Below are positions 14,157 through 24,257 of a DNA stretch of 64,000 nt, in pieces (positions within the stretch are counted from its first letter, which is position 1; each line of letters starts with the position of its first letter). The DNA comes from Marinobacterium halophilum (lineage in GTDB: Bacteria; Pseudomonadota; Gammaproteobacteria; Pseudomonadales; Balneatricaceae). The position numbers and the translations under genes are program-made. A model generated the notes under the pieces. It was not told the origin of the DNA, did no database searches, and saw only the letters and a list, made by a program, of their open reading frames with translations. The DNA is taken from assembly GCF_003014615.1 (NCBI RefSeq), contig NZ_PYGI01000016.1, positions 1 through 64,000 of the forward strand. Direction: 5' to 3'.

Positions 14157-15521
14157 ATGCAGTCTAAACAGTCTATTCACGGTTCTTGGGGAAGTCGCTG
14201 GGTCTTCATCCTCGCGGCCACCGGATCTGCAGTCGGGCTGGGTAACATCTGGAAGTTTCCCTACATCACCGGTGAAAACGGCGGCGGAGCCTTCGTTCTG
14301 GTTTACCTGTTCTGCATTCTGCTGGTCGGTATTCCGATCATGATGGGTGAAATTCTGGTCGGTCGTCGGGCGCGTCAGAGCCCGATCAACGCGATGCGTG
14401 AGACGGCCGCAGAGGCGGGCCTGAACCAGAACTGGAGTCTGGTCGGCTGGATCGGTGTGTTGGCCGGCTACATCATTTTCTCGTTTTATTCGGTTGTTGC
14501 CGGCTGGGTGATGCATTATATCGCCGGCATGGGTACCGGGCAGTTTGTGGATATCGGCAGTGAAGAGGCCGGTCAGCGGTTTAACGAACTGCTGGCGAGC
14601 CCGGAACAGATGCTGATGTGGCACACGCTGTTTGTGTTGATGGTGGTCGGCGTAGTGGCTGGCGGCGTCAATAAGGGGCTTGAGCGCGCAACCAAGATCA
14701 TGATGCCGGCACTGTTCCTGCTGTTGCTGGTGTTGCTGGGTTACTCGGTAAATTCCGGCAGTTTCGGCGAAGGCTGGGATTTCCTGTTCAGCTTCAATCC
14801 GGAAGCCTTGACCTGGGATTCAGTGCTGGTGGCGCTGGGGCATGCTTTCTTTACCCTGTCACTGGGTATGGGTGCGATCATGGCCTATGGCTCCTACATG
14901 GGTAAAAAAGACTCCATCGGCATGACCGTGCTGACGATTGGCGCACTGGATACGCTGGTGGCGCTGGTGGCGGGGCTGGCCATTTTCCCGGTTGTGTTTG
15001 CCAACCAGATGGATCCGGGTGCAGGCCCCGGTCTGATGTTCATCACCTTGCCGGTGGCGTTCGGTCAGATGCCGGGTGGCCAGGTATTTGGTTTCCTGTT
15101 CTTCCTGCTGGTCGGCGTTGCGGCCTGGACATCGGCGATCTCGCTGCTTGAGCCAGCGACGGCCTGGATCGTTGAACGTTTCGGTTTGAAGCGTTTGCCA
15201 GCGGCCGGCTTGTTGGGTGTTGTCGTTTGGCTGATGGGCATCGCGTCGCTGTTGTCGTTCAACTACTGGGAAGATATCAAGCTGATGGGGATGGGGATCT
15301 TTGATTTCCTCGACTTCATCACCGCCAATATCATGCTGCCGCTGAGCGGGTTGATGATCGCGTTGTATTCGGGTTGGATGTTGCATCAGAAAATCACCCG
15401 TGATGAGCTGGCGTTGAAATCGAACCTGGCTTACAACTCGTGGCTACTGGCGATCCGCTTCATAGCACCTGTTGCGGTTTTGATCATCTTCGTCGTCAAT
15501 CTGTATGACAAGCTGGCCTGA
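14157..15521 (+). CDS. Sodium:neurotransmitter symporter (NSS/SNF family)
   Basis: A 454-residue Na+-coupled transporter of the LeuT type with about 11 membrane helices. The N-terminal signature WGSRWVFILAATGSAVGLGNIWKFPY carries the unwound TM1 that holds sodium and substrate. GENGGGAFVLVYL follows. Bacterial members with 11 spans often move amino acids; the substrate cannot be read from sequence. The gene stands alone between smpB and ratA and is followed by a 10-bp-stem hairpin overlapping its stop. Confidence 0.92.
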   Translation: MQSKQSIHGSWGSRWVFILAATGSAVGLGNIWKFPYITGENGGGAFVLVYLFCILLVGIPIMMGEILVGRRARQSPINAMRETAAEAGLNQNWSLVGWIGVLAGYIIFSFYSVVAGWVMHYIAGMGTGQFVDIGSEEAGQRFNELLASPEQMLMWHTLFVLMVVGVVAGGVNKGLERATKIMMPALFLLLLVLLGYSVNSGSFGEGWDFLFSFNPEALTWDSVLVALGHAFFTLSLGMGAIMAYGSYMGKKDSIGMTVLTIGALDTLVALVAGLAIFPVVFANQMDPGAGPGLMFITLPVAFGQMPGGQVFGFLFFLLVGVAAWTSAISLLEPATAWIVERFGLKRLPAAGLLGVVVWLMGIASLLSFNYWEDIKLMGMGIFDFLDFITANIMLPLSGLMIALYSGWMLHQKITRDELALKSNLAYNSWLLAIRFIAPVAVLIIFVVNLYDKLA

Positions 15522-15534
15522 CAATCAGGCCAGC
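15512..15534 (+). terminator. Hairpin overlapping the stop of the symporter gene
   Basis: GCTGGCCTGA pairs perfectly with TCAGGCCAGC around a CAA loop. There is no T-run, so termination would be weak or factor-dependent. It may instead stabilise the transcript end before ratA. Confidence 0.5.
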
Positions 15535-15548
15535 CGGGTATTTCCACA

Positions 15549-15980
15549 ATGACACAAGTGAATCGCAGTGCGCTGGTGATGCACACCGCCGAGCAGATGT
15601 TTGACCTGGTCAATGATGTGCGGAGTTATCCGCACTTCCTGCCCTGGTGTGCATCAACCGAGGTGGTGTCGGAGAGTGATGAAGCGCTGGTCGCGACACT
15701 CCACCTGTCGAAGGGTGGGCTCAAGTACAGTTTTACTACACGTAATGAATTGAGTCGCCCTGCTAAAATGGATATTGCACTGGTGGAGGGGCCGTTTTCG
15801 TCGCTGCACGGGCATTGGGTGTTTACGCCTCTGAGCGATGAAGCCAGTAAAGTTGAACTGACATTATCGTTCGAGTTCAAAGGCAAGTTGACGGGACTGG
15901 CGATGTCGAAGGTTTTCAGTTCGGTGGCGACCACGCTGGTGGATGCCTTTGTCAGCCGCGCCGAGCAGGTATACGGATAA
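15549..15980 (+). CDS. ratA: RatA/COQ10-like START-domain protein
   Basis: A 143-residue protein of the polyketide cyclase/START superfamily. The family pattern is complete: NRSALVMHTAEQMFDLVNDV, SYPHFLPWC, and a C-terminal helix (SKVFSSVATTLVDAFVSRAE). E. coli RatA (PasT) interferes with 70S formation, while eukaryotic and proteobacterial COQ10 homologues bind ubiquinone, so its cellular role is disputed. It forms a two-gene unit with rnfH 8 bp downstream, the order seen throughout gammaproteobacteria, with smpB nearby. Confidence 0.93.
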   Translation: MTQVNRSALVMHTAEQMFDLVNDVRSYPHFLPWCASTEVVSESDEALVATLHLSKGGLKYSFTTRNELSRPAKMDIALVEGPFSSLHGHWVFTPLSDEASKVELTLSFEFKGKLTGLAMSKVFSSVATTLVDAFVSRAEQVYG

Positions 15981-15988
15981 GGAGTGGG

Positions 15989-16300
15989 ATGATGAGAGTT
16001 GAGGTGGCTTATGCACTGCCGCATGAGCAGAAAATCATTTCGCTGCAGGTCGAGGACGACTGTACGGTGCAGCAGGCCGTGGTGCGCTCGGGTATTGTCG
16101 AGCTGTTCCCCGAAATCGACCCTGCCGCAACCCCGATGGGGATTTTCGGCAAGGCGGTAAAGGATCCGGCGACAACTGTTCTGAAAGAGGGGGAGCGGGT
16201 GGAGATCTACCGACCTCTGATTGCGGACCCTAAGGAAGTCAGGGCGCGTCGGGCAGCCAAAGTGAAAGCACAGAAAGCCGCCGAGACACCGTCAGAGTAA
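15989..16300 (+). CDS. rnfH: RnfH family (UPF0125) ubiquitin-fold protein
   Basis: A 103-residue beta-grasp protein. The family blocks VEVAYALPHEQKIISLQV, GIFGKAVKDP and GERVEIYRPLIADPKEVRARRA are present. AAGGAG lies 4 bases before ATG 15989 and 7 before ATG 15992, so the second ATG may be the real start. It is co-transcribed with ratA and called pasI in some E. coli work. Molecular role not established. Confidence 0.93.
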   Translation: MMRVEVAYALPHEQKIISLQVEDDCTVQQAVVRSGIVELFPEIDPAATPMGIFGKAVKDPATTVLKEGERVEIYRPLIADPKEVRARRAAKVKAQKAAETPSE

Positions 16301-16314
16301 ATCGGAGCCGGATA

Positions 16315-16656
16315 TCAGGGAGTGCTATCCGGCTTGCTGCCAGGGCGGAAGTCACCGCTCATGCGGACCAGCGTGTCATTGTCGAAAAACAGGCTGATGC
16401 GCTCCTGGTAGCGCTTATTACCACCTTCCTTCAGGCTGTAGATGTAGTCCCAGCGGCCTTCGCTGAAACTGTCATTGACCAGAGGAGTCCCCAGGATGTA
16501 ACGCACCTGGGCAGGGGTCATGCCGGGACGCAGCTGATCCACCATTTCCTGGGTTACGACATTGCCCTGAGGGATGTCGATTTTGTACACACCGGGAAAT
16601 TCGGAGCAGCCGGCGATCAGAAGTGCAACTGTTGCGCTGAGAAGAACCTTTCGCAT
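16315..16656 (-). CDS. bamE: Outer membrane assembly lipoprotein BamE
   Basis: A 113-residue lipoprotein of the BAM complex that inserts beta-barrel proteins in the outer membrane. The signal peptide ends in the lipobox LIAGC. The mature part has the BamE/SmpA motif [20 protein letters not shown] followed by [26 protein letters not shown] at 16656 is the family start. It is divergent from fur across an 88-bp shared promoter region, a conserved gammaproteobacterial arrangement. Confidence 0.95.
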   Translation of the reverse strand: MRKVLLSATVALLIAGCSEFPGVYKIDIPQGNVVTQEMVDQLRPGMTPAQVRYILGTPLVNDSFSEGRWDYIYSLKEGGNKRYQERISLFFDNDTLVRMSGDFRPGSKPDSTP

Positions 16657-16744
16657 CGGACAATGGCTTCCGTTTTCATGCCTAAACAAAGATAATGGAG
16701 TCTAACATTGCAAATCCCGAACAGCATAGTGATTGAGACCTAAT
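16657..16744. promoter_or_regulatory. bamE/fur divergent promoter region
   Basis: An 88-bp gap between divergent genes. The segment starting GATAATG near 16692 matches the first half of the Fur-box consensus, but the second half is poor. Autoregulation of fur is common, so it is mentioned as a possibility only. No clear -35/-10 pair is assigned. Confidence 0.35.
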
Positions 16745-17176
16745 ATGGCACTGGAAAATCAGGAACTGCGGAAGGCCGGACTGAAGGTGACTCTGCCGCG
16801 GGTCAAAATTTATCAGATTCTTGAGCGTGCCGGAGAGGGTGACCACTTCAGTGCCGAGGATATTTACAAGCTGCTGATGGAGCAGGGTGAGGATGTCGGT
16901 CTCGCGACCGTCTACCGTGTACTGACCCAGTTTGAAGCGGCTGGGCTGGTGTCCCGTCACCACTTTGAAGGTGGCCATTCGGTCTTCGAACTCGCGCGTG
17001 ATGAACATCACGACCACGTTGTCTGTGTGAAATGTGGGCGTGTACGTGAATTCACCGAGCCCAAGGTGTCTGAAATTCTGGAAAAAGTGGCGAACGAGCT
17101 CGGCTTCATTATTACTGAGCGCACCCTGTACCTCTATGGCGTCTGCAAGGGCGGCTGCGAGGAAGACGACAAGTAA
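16745..17176 (+). CDS. fur: Ferric uptake regulator Fur
   Basis: A 143-residue iron-responsive repressor. Visible features are a winged-helix N-terminus (GLKVTLPRVKIYQIL, VGLATVYRVLTQFEAAGLV), the metal-binding segment HHFEGGHSVFEL, HDHVVCVKCGRVREF with the structural CxxC, and a second cysteine pair in GVCKGGCEEDDK. ATG at 16745 is chosen over an upstream in-frame GTG-type start. Stands opposite bamE and converges on recN. Confidence 0.96.
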   Translation: MALENQELRKAGLKVTLPRVKIYQILERAGEGDHFSAEDIYKLLMEQGEDVGLATVYRVLTQFEAAGLVSRHHFEGGHSVFELARDEHHDHVVCVKCGRVREFTEPKVSEILEKVANELGFIITERTLYLYGVCKGGCEEDDK

Positions 17177-17193
17177 TCTGCTACAGATCCGCC

Positions 17194-17211
17194 GTCGGCC
17201 ATCAGGCCGAC
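17194..17211. terminator. Convergent hairpin between fur and recN
   Basis: GTCGGCC-ATCA-GGCCGAC forms a 7-bp stem overlapping the recN stop codon. There is no T-run on either side. It may mark the 3' ends of both convergent transcripts. Confidence 0.5.
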
Positions 17212-18869
17212 AGCATCTCCCGGGCATGCGTCAGTGATGTCCGGGTGATATCCACTCCGCCCAGCATTCGGGCGACTTCTTCGATCCTTTGTCCCTTGCT
17301 CAGTCGCTGAACGCGGGTGTGCGTGCCGTTGTGTTGGCCTTTCTTGCTGACATACAGGTGCTGGTGCCCTTGTGCCGCGACCTGAGGCTGGTGGGTGACA
17401 CACAAAACCTGAACCTGTTTACCCAGATCGCGCAGCAGTCGTCCCACCACTTCGGCAACGGCACCACCAATACCGACATCAACCTCATCGAATACCAGGG
17501 TGGGGGTGCTGGACGTTTGTGCGGTAATGACCTGAATGGCCAGGCTGATACGTGACAGTTCACCGCCGGATGCGACTCGCGCCAGTGCCCGCGCCGGTTG
17601 GCCTTCGTTGGTACTGATGAGAAATTCGACATCTTCAAGGCCGTTGGCGTTGTAGCGTTCGGCATCCAGCGGGGTCAGGCAGGCACTGAAGTGGGCGGCA
17701 GGCATGCCCAACGCATGTAGCTGCTGGTCTACCTGAAGGTCCAATGTACCGGCACAGCGCTGGCGAGCTTCGCTGAGTTCGGCAGCGGTTGTGAGGTAGT
17801 CCTCGCGGGCGCTCATCACGTCCCGCTCAAGCTGTGCCAGTACTTCATCGGATCCGGTCAGGCCGTCCAGCTCCTGTTGCAGGGTTTGATGGAACTCTGC
17901 CAGTTGCTCCGGCAGCAGGCGATGCTTGCGGGCAACGTCGTAGATGGCAGAAAGGCGAGCTTCCACTTCCAGCTGGCGTTCGGGGTTGATTTCGATGCTG
18001 TCGAGGAAGTGGCGGATTTCCCGGCTGGCTTCGTCGATCTGGATCAATGCTGTATTGAACATCTCGCCTGCCTGCTGCATGCGCGTATCCTGGCGCTGTA
18101 GCTGGTCCAGCAGTTGCAGGCAGTGTTGCAACATCGACTGACAGTTTTCGCCTTCGGCATCACTGCTCAACTGCATCAACTCGTGACCGGTGGTCAGCAG
18201 GCTGCCGGCATGTTCGAGCAGTTGCTGCTCCTGTTCCAGCTGCTCCAGTTCGCCGCTTTGCAGTGCCAGCTGGTTCAGCTCTTCGATCTGGTAACTGAGC
18301 AGCTGAATGCGGGCGTTGCGCTCGTCCGAAATCTGTGTAAGTTCAAGCCACTCTGTGTTCAGTCGGCGCCACTTGTGGAAATGTCGGCGTACTTGCTCGG
18401 CCAGTTCGGTATGGCCGCCAAAGCCATCAAGCAGAACACGGTGGTAATCCTTTTTCAGCAGGCGCTGGTGCTCATGCTGGCCGTGAATATCCACCAGGTA
18501 TTGGCCCAGTTCACGCAGTAGGGTGAGGGGGGCCGGGTGGCCATTGATATAGCTGCGGCTGCGGCCCTCGCGGGTAATGATGCGACGCAGCTGACACTCC
18601 TGAGGATCGCTGTCCAATTCGTGCTCATGCAGCCAGAGCATGGCGGCCGGCAGTTCACGGATGTCAAAGCTGGCGGTCAGCTCGGCACGGTCTGCATCCT
18701 TGAGCACGCTGTCACAGTCGGCGCGGTCGCCGAGACAGAGGCCCAGGGCATCCAGCATGATCGACTTGCCGGCACCGGTTTCGCCACTGATTACGGTCAT
18801 TCCGGTATCCAGCTCGATATCCAGAGCGTCGACGATTGCGAAATTACGGATTGTTAACTGGGTCAGCAT
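17202..18869 (-). CDS. recN: DNA repair protein RecN
   Basis: A 555-residue SMC-like ATPase that acts in double-strand break repair. Walker A is GETGAGKS near residue 32. The signature and Walker B lie in SGGELSRISLAIQV and TPTLVFDEVDVGIGG. Between them are long coiled-coil arms rich in leucine and glutamine. ATG at 18869 (MLTQLTIRNFAIVD) is the family start; an in-frame ATG 15 bases upstream is also possible. A 23-bp palindrome upstream is a candidate SOS or other operator. Confidence 0.95.
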   Translation of the reverse strand: MLTQLTIRNFAIVDALDIELDTGMTVISGETGAGKSIMLDALGLCLGDRADCDSVLKDADRAELTASFDIRELPAAMLWLHEHELDSDPQECQLRRIITREGRSRSYINGHPAPLTLLRELGQYLVDIHGQHEHQRLLKKDYHRVLLDGFGGHTELAEQVRRHFHKWRRLNTEWLELTQISDERNARIQLLSYQIEELNQLALQSGELEQLEQEQQLLEHAGSLLTTGHELMQLSSDAEGENCQSMLQHCLQLLDQLQRQDTRMQQAGEMFNTALIQIDEASREIRHFLDSIEINPERQLEVEARLSAIYDVARKHRLLPEQLAEFHQTLQQELDGLTGSDEVLAQLERDVMSAREDYLTTAAELSEARQRCAGTLDLQVDQQLHALGMPAAHFSACLTPLDAERYNANGLEDVEFLISTNEGQPARALARVASGGELSRISLAIQVITAQTSSTPTLVFDEVDVGIGGAVAEVVGRLLRDLGKQVQVLCVTHQPQVAAQGHQHLYVSKKGQHNGTHTRVQRLSKGQRIEEVARMLGGVDITRTSLTHAREMLSA

Positions 18870-18890
18870 GGCGGCCACTTTCATGGTTAT

Positions 18891-18913
18891 TTATACAGTG
18901 TTTTACTGTATAA
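18891..18913. promoter_or_regulatory. Palindromic candidate operator of recN
   Basis: TTATACAGT-GTTTT-ACTGTATAA is a perfect 9-bp inverted repeat with a 5-bp spacer, 21 bp upstream of the recN start. LexA boxes are CTGT-N8-ACAG; here the half-sites point outward (ACAG...CTGT). The site could therefore be two overlapping, degenerate LexA boxes or a site for another repressor. recN is SOS-induced in many proteobacteria. Confidence 0.5.
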
Positions 18914-18964
18914 GCCATTTCGGCCCGAGCATCAATCATTGCACGAAAAAAAATCATGCTGCTG

Positions 18965-18992
18965 CTTGAATCGTGCGCACTGGTCCCCATAT
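18965..18992 (+). promoter_or_regulatory. Sigma-32 heat-shock promoter of grpE-dnaK-dnaJ
   Basis: CTTGAAT (18965-18971), a 13-bp spacer and CCCCATAT (18985-18992) match the sigma-32 consensus CTTGAAA-N13-CCCCATNT at all but one base. It lies about 45 bp upstream of the grpE ATG. Confidence 0.9.
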
Positions 18993-19038
18993 AGATTGAC
19001 ATCTAGGCGTAACCTCAAGAGTCAGTTGGAGAGACCTG

Positions 19039-19632
19039 ATGGCGAAAGAGCAGCAGAACACCCACGAACCCGTTGAGCCGGTTCAGAACGCAGCAGAGGC
19101 TGAAGCCGTTATCGAGGCTGAAGTCGTAGAGCCGCGTGCAACCGATGAAACCCAGGCGGATTTGCTGCAGCAGCTCGAAGAATCACGCGTTGAGATCGAC
19201 GCGCTGAAGAAGGCGCTGGCCGAACTGCAGCCGCGTGCGCAAGCTGAAATTCAGAACATGCGCCGCCGTGCCGAGCAGGATGTGGAGAAGGCGCACAAGT
19301 TTGCGCTGGAAAAATTTGCCGCTGAATTGTTGCCGGTCGCTGATAGTCTGGAACGGGCGATTGAAGCCAGCCAGGGCGATGACGAGAAGACCGTGGCAAT
19401 CCGTGAAGGCATCGAAATGACATTGAGCATGTTCCTGGGCAGCCTGGAAAAGTTCAATGTGGAACAGGTGAATCCGGAAGGTGAAGCGTTCAACCCCGAG
19501 CACCACCAGGCGATGTCCATGGTGCCGGTTGAGGGCGTTGCCGCCAACACCGTCGTTACCGTGGTGCAGAAGGGTTATCTGCTGAACGGTCGTCTGGTAC
19601 GTCCGGCCATGGTAATGGTTGCAAAAGGCTGA
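19039..19632 (+). CDS. grpE: Nucleotide exchange factor GrpE
   Basis: A 197-residue dimeric co-chaperone that releases ADP from DnaK. It has an acidic N-terminal tail (about 1-40), a long coiled coil with [21 protein letters not shown], and the C-terminal beta domain ending [21 protein letters not shown]. First gene of the heat-shock operon behind a sigma-32 promoter, with dnaK 103 bp downstream. Confidence 0.97.
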   Translation: MAKEQQNTHEPVEPVQNAAEAEAVIEAEVVEPRATDETQADLLQQLEESRVEIDALKKALAELQPRAQAEIQNMRRRAEQDVEKAHKFALEKFAAELLPVADSLERAIEASQGDDEKTVAIREGIEMTLSMFLGSLEKFNVEQVNPEGEAFNPEHHQAMSMVPVEGVAANTVVTVVQKGYLLNGRLVRPAMVMVAKG

Positions 19633-19697
19633 CGGGGCGTTGAATTTCAGCAACGCGTACCCATATTAAGTAACAACGAATTTTAGACAGTTTATCA

Positions 19698-19712
19698 GCC
19701 CGCCCGGCGGGC
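19698..19712 (+). other. GC hairpin between grpE and dnaK
   Basis: GCCCGCC-C-GGCGGGC sits in the 103-bp gap. The loop is tiny and no T-run follows, so it is more likely a processing or attenuation structure that sets the dnaK:grpE ratio than a terminator. Confidence 0.4.
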
Positions 19713-19735
19713 AATTGATATATCGGAGCAGAAAA

Positions 19736-21658
19736 ATGGGCAGAATCATCGGTATTGACCTGGGCACCACCAACTCTTGTGTGGCAATCCTGGACGGCGA
19801 CAAAACCAAAGTTATCGAAAACGCAGAGGGCGATCGCACCACTCCGTCCATCGTTGCATACACCAACGATGGCGAAACTCTGGTCGGTCAGCCTGCCAAG
19901 CGTCAGGCGGTGACTAACCCGGAAAACACGCTGTTCGCGATCAAGCGTCTGATCGGCCGTCGTTTCGACGACAAAGTCGTGCAGAAAGACATCAAGATGG
20001 TGCCTTACAAGATCATCGCAGCGGATAACGGCGATGCGTGGGTTGATGCCAAGGGCAAGAAAATGGCACCCCCGCAGGTATCTGCCGAAATCCTGAAGAA
20101 AATGAAGAAAACGGCTGAAGACTACCTGGGCGAGCCGGTAACCGAAGCGGTTATCACCGTTCCGGCTTACTTCAACGACTCCCAGCGTCAGGCCACCAAG
20201 GACGCAGGCAAGATCGCCGGTCTGGAAGTGAAGCGTATCATCAACGAGCCGACTGCGGCTGCGCTGGCGTACGGCATGGACAAGTCCAAGGGTGACAAGA
20301 CCGTTGCCGTATATGACTTGGGTGGTGGTACCTTCGATATCTCCATCATCGAGATTGCCGATGTGGACGGTGAGCACCAGTTTGAAGTGCTGGCCACCAA
20401 CGGTGACACCTTCCTCGGTGGTGAAGACTTCGACCTGGCGGTGATCAACTACCTGGCCGACGAATTCAAGAAAGAGAGCGGCATCGATTTGCACAACGAT
20501 CCGCTGGCGCTGCAGCGTCTGAAAGAAGCGGCCGAGAAGGCGAAGGTTGAACTGTCATCTGCGCAGTCCACTGACGTCAACCTGCCGTACATCACCGCTG
20601 ATGCGACCGGACCGAAGCACCTGAACGTGAAACTGAGCCGTTCCAAGCTGGAGTCGCTGGTTGAAGAGCTGGTTGAACGCTCAATCGAGCCGTGCCGCAT
20701 CGCAATCAAGGACTCCGGCCTGTCCGCGTCCGAGATTGATGAAGTGATTCTGGTGGGTGGTCAGAGCCGTATGCCGCTGGTACAGAAGGCAGTAGCTGAG
20801 TTCTTCGGCAAAGAGCCGCGTAAGGACGTGAACCCGGATGAAGCCGTAGCGATTGGTGCTGCGATTCAGGGTGCGGTCCTGTCCGGTGACGTGAAAGACG
20901 TATTGCTGCTGGACGTGACTCCGCTGACCCTGGGTATCGAAACCATGGGCGGTGTTGCCACTGCGCTGATCGACAAGAACACCACGATTCCGACCAAGAA
21001 GTCGCAGGTGTTCTCGACTGCTGACGACAACCAGACGGCGGTGACCATTCACGTCGTTCAGGGTGAACGCAAGCAGGCGGCACAGAACAAGTCGCTGGGC
21101 CGTTTCGACCTGGCTGACATTCCGCCGGCTCCGCGTGGCATGCCGCAGATCGAAGTGACCTTCGACATTGATGCCAACGGTATCCTCAACGTGTCTGCCA
21201 AAGACAAGGCGACCGGCAAGGAACAGTCCATCATAATCAAGGCCTCTTCCGGTCTGAACGATGACGAAATCGAACAGATGGTCCGTGATGCCGAAGCGCA
21301 TGCCGAAGAAGACAAGAAGTTCGAAGAACTGACCGGCGCGCGCAACCAGGGTGATGCGATGATCCACACCGCGCAGAAAACCCTGAAGGATGCCGGTGAC
21401 AAGGCAACCGACGAAGAGAAAGCCGGAATCGAAGCGGCGATCACTGCGCTGCAGGAAGTGCTGAAGGAATCCGACAAGGAAGCCATTGAAAGCAAAACCG
21501 AAGCGCTGACCGAAGCTCTGTCCGCTGTGGCACAGAAAATGTATGCCGATGCGGCCCAGGCCGAGCAGCAGGGTAGTGCCGAAGGCGCTGCCAAAGACGC
21601 GGCAGACGACGTTGTCGATGCCGAGTTTGAGGAAGTTAAGGACGACGACAAGAAATAA
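19736..21658 (+). CDS. dnaK: Chaperone DnaK (Hsp70)
   Basis: A 640-residue ATP-dependent chaperone. The nucleotide-binding domain starts [17 protein letters not shown], with [13 protein letters not shown] and VGGQSRMP. The interdomain linker is DVLLLDVTP. The substrate-binding domain and helical lid end in the typical acidic tail [14 protein letters not shown] at 19736 after CGGAG is the family start. Works with DnaJ and GrpE of the same operon. Confidence 0.98.
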   Translation: MGRIIGIDLGTTNSCVAILDGDKTKVIENAEGDRTTPSIVAYTNDGETLVGQPAKRQAVTNPENTLFAIKRLIGRRFDDKVVQKDIKMVPYKIIAADNGDAWVDAKGKKMAPPQVSAEILKKMKKTAEDYLGEPVTEAVITVPAYFNDSQRQATKDAGKIAGLEVKRIINEPTAAALAYGMDKSKGDKTVAVYDLGGGTFDISIIEIADVDGEHQFEVLATNGDTFLGGEDFDLAVINYLADEFKKESGIDLHNDPLALQRLKEAAEKAKVELSSAQSTDVNLPYITADATGPKHLNVKLSRSKLESLVEELVERSIEPCRIAIKDSGLSASEIDEVILVGGQSRMPLVQKAVAEFFGKEPRKDVNPDEAVAIGAAIQGAVLSGDVKDVLLLDVTPLTLGIETMGGVATALIDKNTTIPTKKSQVFSTADDNQTAVTIHVVQGERKQAAQNKSLGRFDLADIPPAPRGMPQIEVTFDIDANGILNVSAKDKATGKEQSIIIKASSGLNDDEIEQMVRDAEAHAEEDKKFEELTGARNQGDAMIHTAQKTLKDAGDKATDEEKAGIEAAITALQEVLKESDKEAIESKTEALTEALSAVAQKMYADAAQAEQQGSAEGAAKDAADDVVDAEFEEVKDDDKK

Positions 21659-21692
21659 GCGTTCGCGCATGTCGATCGTTGCAGTGTGACAG

Positions 21693-21710
21693 CGCGGGCC
21701 CCGGCCCGCG
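21693..21710 (+). other. GC-rich hairpin between dnaK and dnaJ
   Basis: CGCGGGCC-CC-GGCCCGCG, an 8-bp stem about 50 bp before dnaJ. No T-run follows, so partial attenuation or RNA processing that lowers dnaJ relative to dnaK is the likely effect. Confidence 0.5.
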
Positions 21711-21761
21711 TTGTCATGTCCGGCTTTTGCGAGCCAAACCTTAGCGAGTCAGATTCGGATC

Positions 21762-23758
<1,997 letters not shown>

Positions 23759-23782
23759 ATTCAATCTTGTTGTTGTTCCCTC

Positions 23783-23807
23783 GCCCGCTCTCGTAGCGGG
23801 CTTTTTT
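23783..23807 (+). terminator. Rho-independent terminator after dapB
   Basis: GCCCGCT-CTCGT-AGCGGGC (7-bp stem, 5-base loop) followed by six T residues. Confidence 0.95.
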
Positions 23808-23919
23808 ATGCGCAAACGCAACCTTTCTGTCACCGGCTGCCGGTAACGTAGGATACTGCTTGCTGCACCTGCACAGTCAGGGCTATGGTATAGCGATATT
23901 TCAGCAGCCAGGAGGCGGA

Positions 23920-24231
23920 ATGTACAAGCTCTGTTTCTTTGTTCCCCAAGCCGATGCCGAAGCGGTCAAGGCGGCCCTGTTTGCCGCTGGAGTCGGGCGT
24001 ATTGGTGATTACGACCAGTGTTGCTGGCAAACCCTGGGCCAGGGGCAGTTCCGGCCGCTGGTGGGTGCCAACCCGTATTTGGGACAGCATGGTCAGCTGG
24101 AAACCGTGGCGGAATTGAAGGTGGAAATGGTGTGTATGGATGAGCGTATTCATACCGCTGTCGCTACGCTGAAACAGGCGCATCCCTATGAAGAGGTGGC
24201 CTACGAAGTCTACAGGCTGGCAGATATCTGA
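23920..24231 (+). CDS. NIF3/YqfO-like small protein
   Basis: A 103-residue protein corresponding to the CutA-like inserted domain of YqfO/NIF3 proteins. It has YKLCFFVPQADAEAVKAALF, GVGRIGDYDQCCWQTLGQGQFRP and the C-terminal HPYEEVAYEVYRL. Stand-alone copies occur in many gammaproteobacteria; their function is not known. ATG at 23920 has AGGAGG six bases upstream. It lies 26 bp before the V-ATPase B gene and may be co-transcribed, but no functional link is established. Confidence 0.85.
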   Translation: MYKLCFFVPQADAEAVKAALFAAGVGRIGDYDQCCWQTLGQGQFRPLVGANPYLGQHGQLETVAELKVEMVCMDERIHTAVATLKQAHPYEEVAYEVYRLADI

Positions 24232-24257
24232 TATCAGGCACAGAAAGGGAGATCGGT

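Noticed and set aside
15549-16300. ratA-rnfH as a toxin-antitoxin module
   Set aside because: The pair is conserved core genome in gammaproteobacteria. The START-domain and ubiquitin-fold proteins have other proposed roles, and nothing here marks a mobile toxin-antitoxin locus.
19698-19712. GC hairpin between grpE and dnaK as a terminator
   Set aside because: No T-run follows, and dnaK must be transcribed with grpE from the sigma-32 promoter. An attenuation or processing role is more likely.
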